Assembly: GCA_934307695.1 (NCBI GenBank)
Contig: CAKRCS010000020.1
Coordinates: forward strand, 1 to 33,584
Length of the DNA: 33,584 nucleotides
From: an uncultured Agathobacter sp.
GTDB taxonomy: Bacteria; Bacillota; Clostridia; Lachnospirales; Lachnospiraceae
Direction of reading: 5' to 3'
In this document: piece after piece, positions 31,154-33,584 of the stretch
Numbering within the stretch: position 1 is the first letter of the stretch
Layout of the letters: each line of letters starts with the position of its first letter
Translations under genes and position numbers: made by a program
Notes under the pieces: generated by a model
What the model saw: the letters and a program-made list of their open reading frames with translations, nothing else
Database searches by the model: none
What the model was told of the DNA's origin: nothing

Positions 31154-32246
31154 ATGGCGGTTATCAAGAACAAAAAGACCGGAATGTGGGAGGTGAGGAC
31201 TTATTATAAGGATTTGACCGGAGAACGGAAGCAGAAGACCAAGAGGGGCTTTGCGAAGAAAAGCGAAGCCCTCGAACGGGAGGGAACTTCAAGCTGAAAG
31301 AGAATCAGAGTATCAGTATGAGCTTTAAAAGTTTTGTGGATATTTATTTGACGGATTTGGAGCCGAGAATAAAACGCAATACGTTCCTGACAAAAAAGCA
31401 CATTATTGAGACTAAGATTCTGCTATATTTCGGGAAAAGGAAGCTGGATGATATTCGTACTTCGGATGTCATCCAGTGGCAAAATGAGATTATGAAGCTG
31501 AAAAAGGATAATGGGGAGTTGTTCTCCCCTACCTATCTGAAAACCATTCATAATCAGCTTAGTGCCATATTAAATCATGCGGTAAATATGTATGGTCTGA
31601 AAGATAATGTGGCACGAAAAGCAGGAACCATGGGTAAAGAAGAAAATAAGGAAATGGAGTTCTGGACACAGGAGGAATTTCAGGCATTTTTGGAGTGTGT
31701 GGCAGATAAGCCTATTTCGTATTATGCATTTGAAATACTTTATTGGACTGGTATTCGTGAAGGTGAGCTGCTTGCCTTGACACCGGGTGATTTCAATTTT
31801 GAAAAGAAAACGCTTCGGATAAATAAGTCATATCAGAGGCTGGAAGGTAAAGATGTAATTACAGACCCGAAAACACCAAAGAGTAACAGAACATTGTCAT
31901 GCCGGATTTCCTTACTATAGAGATGGAGGATTTTATAAAAAGCATATACGGAATCAAGATGGATGACAGAATTTTTACCATTTCAAAAAGCTATCTGCAT
32001 CACGAAATGGATAGGGGAGCAAAGCTTGCAGGAGTGAAAAGGATCCGAATCCATGGATTACGACATTCGCATATTTCCCTGTTAATCAATTTAGGATTTT
32101 CAGCATTGGCAATAGGGGAAAGAGTCGGACATGAGGCGGTAGATATCACTTATCATTATGCACATTTATTTCCAACGGTGCAGACGGATATGGCAGCACA
32201 ACTGGAAACAGAAAGGGAGGCGTTGGTCAATGTCAGAAAAGAATAG
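31154..32246 (+). pseudogene. Tyrosine-type integrase, disrupted by two frameshifts
   Basis: The gene opens MAVIKNKKTGMWEVRTYYKDLTGERKQ (AP2-like arm-binding domain) but hits TGA at 31295 after a frame change near 31275-31290 (extra bases between GAACGGGAG and TTCAAGCTG). A second frame (31291-31920, internal ATG 31318) holds the SAM-like core-binding domain and the first catalytic Arg (TGIREGELLALTP), then runs into TAG at 31918. A one-base loss near 31893 (AACATTGTC where AACAATTGTC is expected) shifts the rest. The third frame continues MPDFLTIEMEDF through HGLRHSH to the catalytic Tyr in TYHYAHLFP and ends at 32246. All catalytic residues survive, but in two different frames. The reading may reflect true decay or sequencing error; no slippery heptamer was noticed. 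Confidence 0.85.
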
Positions 32247-32601
32247 AGATAATAAAAACAGATGGCGTAATGTGACAATCGCATTTCGCATGTCGCCGGA
32301 GGAGAATGAAGAACTGAATAACAGAGTGAAACTCAGCGGGTTTCGCACCAAGCAGGATTATATTATCCAGAGTGTTCTTCATCAGAAGGTGGTTGCCACA
32401 GGCAATCCGTTGATGCTGGTGCAATTTCGGAAGAATCTGCAACAGATAGAGCGTGAGCTTGAAAGAATTGAAGAGGCATCGGATATGGATGGGGAGCTGC
32501 TGACTCCCATCCGCTCCATGCTGGAAATATTGGAAGGCTTCAAAGAACAGCAGAGAACATTAGCAGGTATGAAGAAACTTACTGTACCGAATGAGGAATA
32601 A
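32230..32601 (+). CDS. MobC-like relaxosome accessory protein
   Basis: A 123-residue protein starting MSEKNRDNKNRWRNVTIAFRMSPEE. ATG 32230 has GGGAGG upstream and overlaps the integrase end by 17 nt. The segment NVTIAFRMSPEENEELNNRVKLSGFRTKQDYIIQSVL looks like a ribbon-helix-helix DNA-binding domain of the MobC type, followed by a coiled-coil-like helix (LQQIERELERIEEASD). MobC proteins help melt or mark oriT for the relaxase. A relaxase and an oriT-like region follow within 1 kb. The family is inferred from pattern and context. Confidence 0.7.
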   Translation: MSEKNRDNKNRWRNVTIAFRMSPEENEELNNRVKLSGFRTKQDYIIQSVLHQKVVATGNPLMLVQFRKNLQQIERELERIEEASDMDGELLTPIRSMLEILEGFKEQQRTLAGMKKLTVPNEE

Positions 32602-32629
32602 AAGCATTTTTGGAAAGGAAGTGGCGGCT

Positions 32630-33007
32630 ATGAGTGAAGAAACATTATTTGAAAAATTATGCGTGAAATACATAGAAAAAGACGGCATTTTGTATCCGTT
32701 GATTACATTAGGTGGAGAGGAAAACAGTACGGATGTTGGAAAATATGGTCGTATGTGGATGGATTACATACAGAAGGAATATCCGCAGCGATACAGAAGT
32801 CTGGTACGATTTGGCGAATTACATGATAAGGCGACCAAGGTAAATGAAGTAGCTTATGAATTGCTGGAGGATATTGAAAATGAGTGGTTGCGTAAACACA
32901 AACCCAAGCAGTCGAATTCTTTTGTGGAAATGTATCAGCTACGGACTCAGGCGAGAATGATAGCAGAGGAAGTAGTTCTGCATGATGTGGTGAATTGTTT
33001 TCATTAG
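32630..33007 (+). CDS. tnpV: TnpV family transposon protein
   Basis: A 125-residue protein; ATG 32630 lies behind AAGGAAG. The block LYPLITLGGEENSTDVGKYGRMWMDYI, then YRSLVRFGELHDKATKVNE, and the C-terminal RTQARMIAEEVVLHDVV match TnpV proteins found in Tn4451/Tn4453-type and related mobilizable elements. The molecular role is unknown. It lies between the mobC-like gene and the oriT/relaxase segment, the usual neighbourhood. Confidence 0.8.
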   Translation: MSEETLFEKLCVKYIEKDGILYPLITLGGEENSTDVGKYGRMWMDYIQKEYPQRYRSLVRFGELHDKATKVNEVAYELLEDIENEWLRKHKPKQSNSFVEMYQLRTQARMIAEEVVLHDVVNCFH

Positions 33008-33321
33008 GGGATAAGTGGAGTTCTGTATCGGAGCTGTGGCTAGTAAATAATATGTCGCGTATCCGCGACTCATAAGCTCCCGAATGGGAGCTTTATCCGG
33101 CGGGGAGAGCCGTATAGCCACTCCGGCGAGGAGCGCAAAACCCGCTTGCGGGTCTGCATTTTTGATGGCGAAGCTGTCAAAAGTGCTTATGCGTTTACTT
33201 TTGACAAAAGTAACAAAACCTTCCCAAGGAAATCTGCTGTTTCGTGCCATATCCGGCACTCATTTCATTACGGATAAGAAGGTGGTGCCTATATACATAC
33301 CAAAAGAGGAGGATTTTGACA
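33008..33321 (+). other. Probable oriT region, non-coding
   Basis: 314 bp without a convincing gene, directly upstream of the relaxase. It is dense in perfect inverted repeats: GTCGCG-N4-CGCGAC (33054-33069), AAGCTCCC-N4-GGGAGCTT (33074-33093), ACCCGC-TT-GCGGGT (33140-33153), and GTCAAAAGT-N12-ACTTTTGAC (33176-33205). MobV-type relaxases nick next to such repeats just upstream of their own gene. Which repeat flanks the nick site cannot be told by eye. Confidence 0.65.
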
Positions 33322-33584
33322 ATGGAAAGAACAATCAGTTTCATGAATGGAGAAGGTTCCATCGGGCACAACACTAGAAGATTTATAGCTGACAATGTAG
33401 ATGCCAGCCGTACCAAGAATAACATCACTCTTATCCACGAGGATATTAAGCAGGCTTATCATAAATTGTTTGACAAGGCACTTAAGGAATACAATGCAAA
33501 ACAGAAACGCAAGGACAGGCAGATTAAAAGTTATTATGATAAGATTTCCCGAAGCAAGCAGGAAAAATTATTTTATGAGGTTAT
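33322..33584 (+). CDS. MobV/Pre-type relaxase, N-terminal part
   Basis: The frame opens at ATG 33322 with AGGAGG 9 nt upstream and runs off the window after 87 codons. It reads MERTISFMNGEGSIGHNTRRF, then NVDASRTKNNITL and KAYNAKQKRKD-like text, the start of plasmid-recombination/mobilization (Pre/Mob, MobV) relaxases: the HNTR segment and the R-T-x-x-N-I block are conserved near their N-terminus. It would cut one strand at oriT and lead transfer. It is related to TnpZ of Tn4451 by family and position next to TnpV. Confidence 0.85.
   Translation, partial: MERTISFMNGEGSIGHNTRRFIADNVDASRTKNNITLIHEDIKQAYHKLFDKALKEYNAKQKRKDRQIKSYYDKISRSKQEKLFYEV

Larger units (their letters stand above)
28420..33584. 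mobile_element. Integrative mobilizable element (left part), integrase decayed
   Basis: Downstream of guaA lies a run of element genes: cargo-like minus-strand genes, an XRE repressor, an excisionase, a tyrosine integrase with two frameshifts, a MobC-like protein, TnpV, an oriT-like region and a MobV-type relaxase that leaves the window. TnpV followed by a Mob/Pre relaxase recalls Tn4451-type elements, but the recombinase here is of the tyrosine type. The left boundary is placed after the guaA terminator; the true att site may lie within the last guaA codons. No second att copy is inside the window. Confidence 0.7.

Noticed and set aside
31275..31925. Programmed frameshifting in the integrase
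   Set aside because: No slippery heptamer with a downstream structure was seen at either break, and two breaks in one recombinase fit decay or sequencing error better.

Overview
The window reads as chromosomal DNA of a spore-forming, low-to-medium-GC Firmicute, most likely Lachnospiraceae (Roseburia/Agathobacter/Blautia type). The reasons are strong AGGAGG ribosome binding sites, frequent TTG/GTG starts, SpoIIID, a DUF4317 protein, a TatD-associated radical SAM protein, a BlaI/M56 pair, and a Tn4451-like TnpV/Mob segment. The genus cannot be fixed from sequence alone.

Layout. 1-125: end of rpsI (ribosomal protein S9) and its terminator. 193-1143: two overlapping genes, a small protein and a zeta-toxin-like P-loop ATPase. 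1183-5000: two ECF sigma/anti-sigma pairs flanking a cytidylate-kinase-like gene that carries a promoter and a cre-like site. 5051-5876: an XRE regulator whose C-terminal part resembles the cytosolic domain of the flagellar export protein FlhA. 5939-11391: a DUF4317 gene (minus strand), a TetM/EF-G-like GTPase fused to a YacP/Rae1-type nuclease domain, and an aminotransferase. 11610-14740: marR-adh-aldh operon behind twin operators. 14826-17716: degV and a GH5 cellulase lipoprotein, interspersed with REP-like 40-bp elements, two of which flank the cellulase in inverted orientation. 17714-19531: blaI/M56 pair. 19561-21279: WYL regulator and DinB-like protein. 21351-23085: spoIIID, then convergent radical SAM and pyridoxamine kinase genes. 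23267-26651: GT2-GtrA glycosyltransferase, HD-GYP protein, esterase. 26656-28419: guaA with its own promoter and terminator.

From about 28420 to the right edge lies an integrative mobilizable element next to the 3' end of guaA. It holds a minus-strand cluster (4-TM protein, DUF6414-like protein, XRE repressor), an operator region with three 22-bp sites at exact 39-bp spacing, an excisionase-like gene, a tyrosine integrase broken by two frameshifts, a MobC-like protein, TnpV, a probable oriT, and the start of a MobV/Pre-type relaxase that runs off the window.

Most promising for new biology: (1) the HTH-FlhA-C-like fusion with a Shine-Dalgarno-masking inverted repeat; (2) the TetM-like/Rae1-like fusion, which joins two activities that both target the ribosomal A site; (3) the A+T-rich DUF6414 + 4-TM gene pair as possible defence cargo; (4) the inverted REP-like copies bracketing the cellulase transcript. 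All functions are inferred by reading the sequence; no database search was run.
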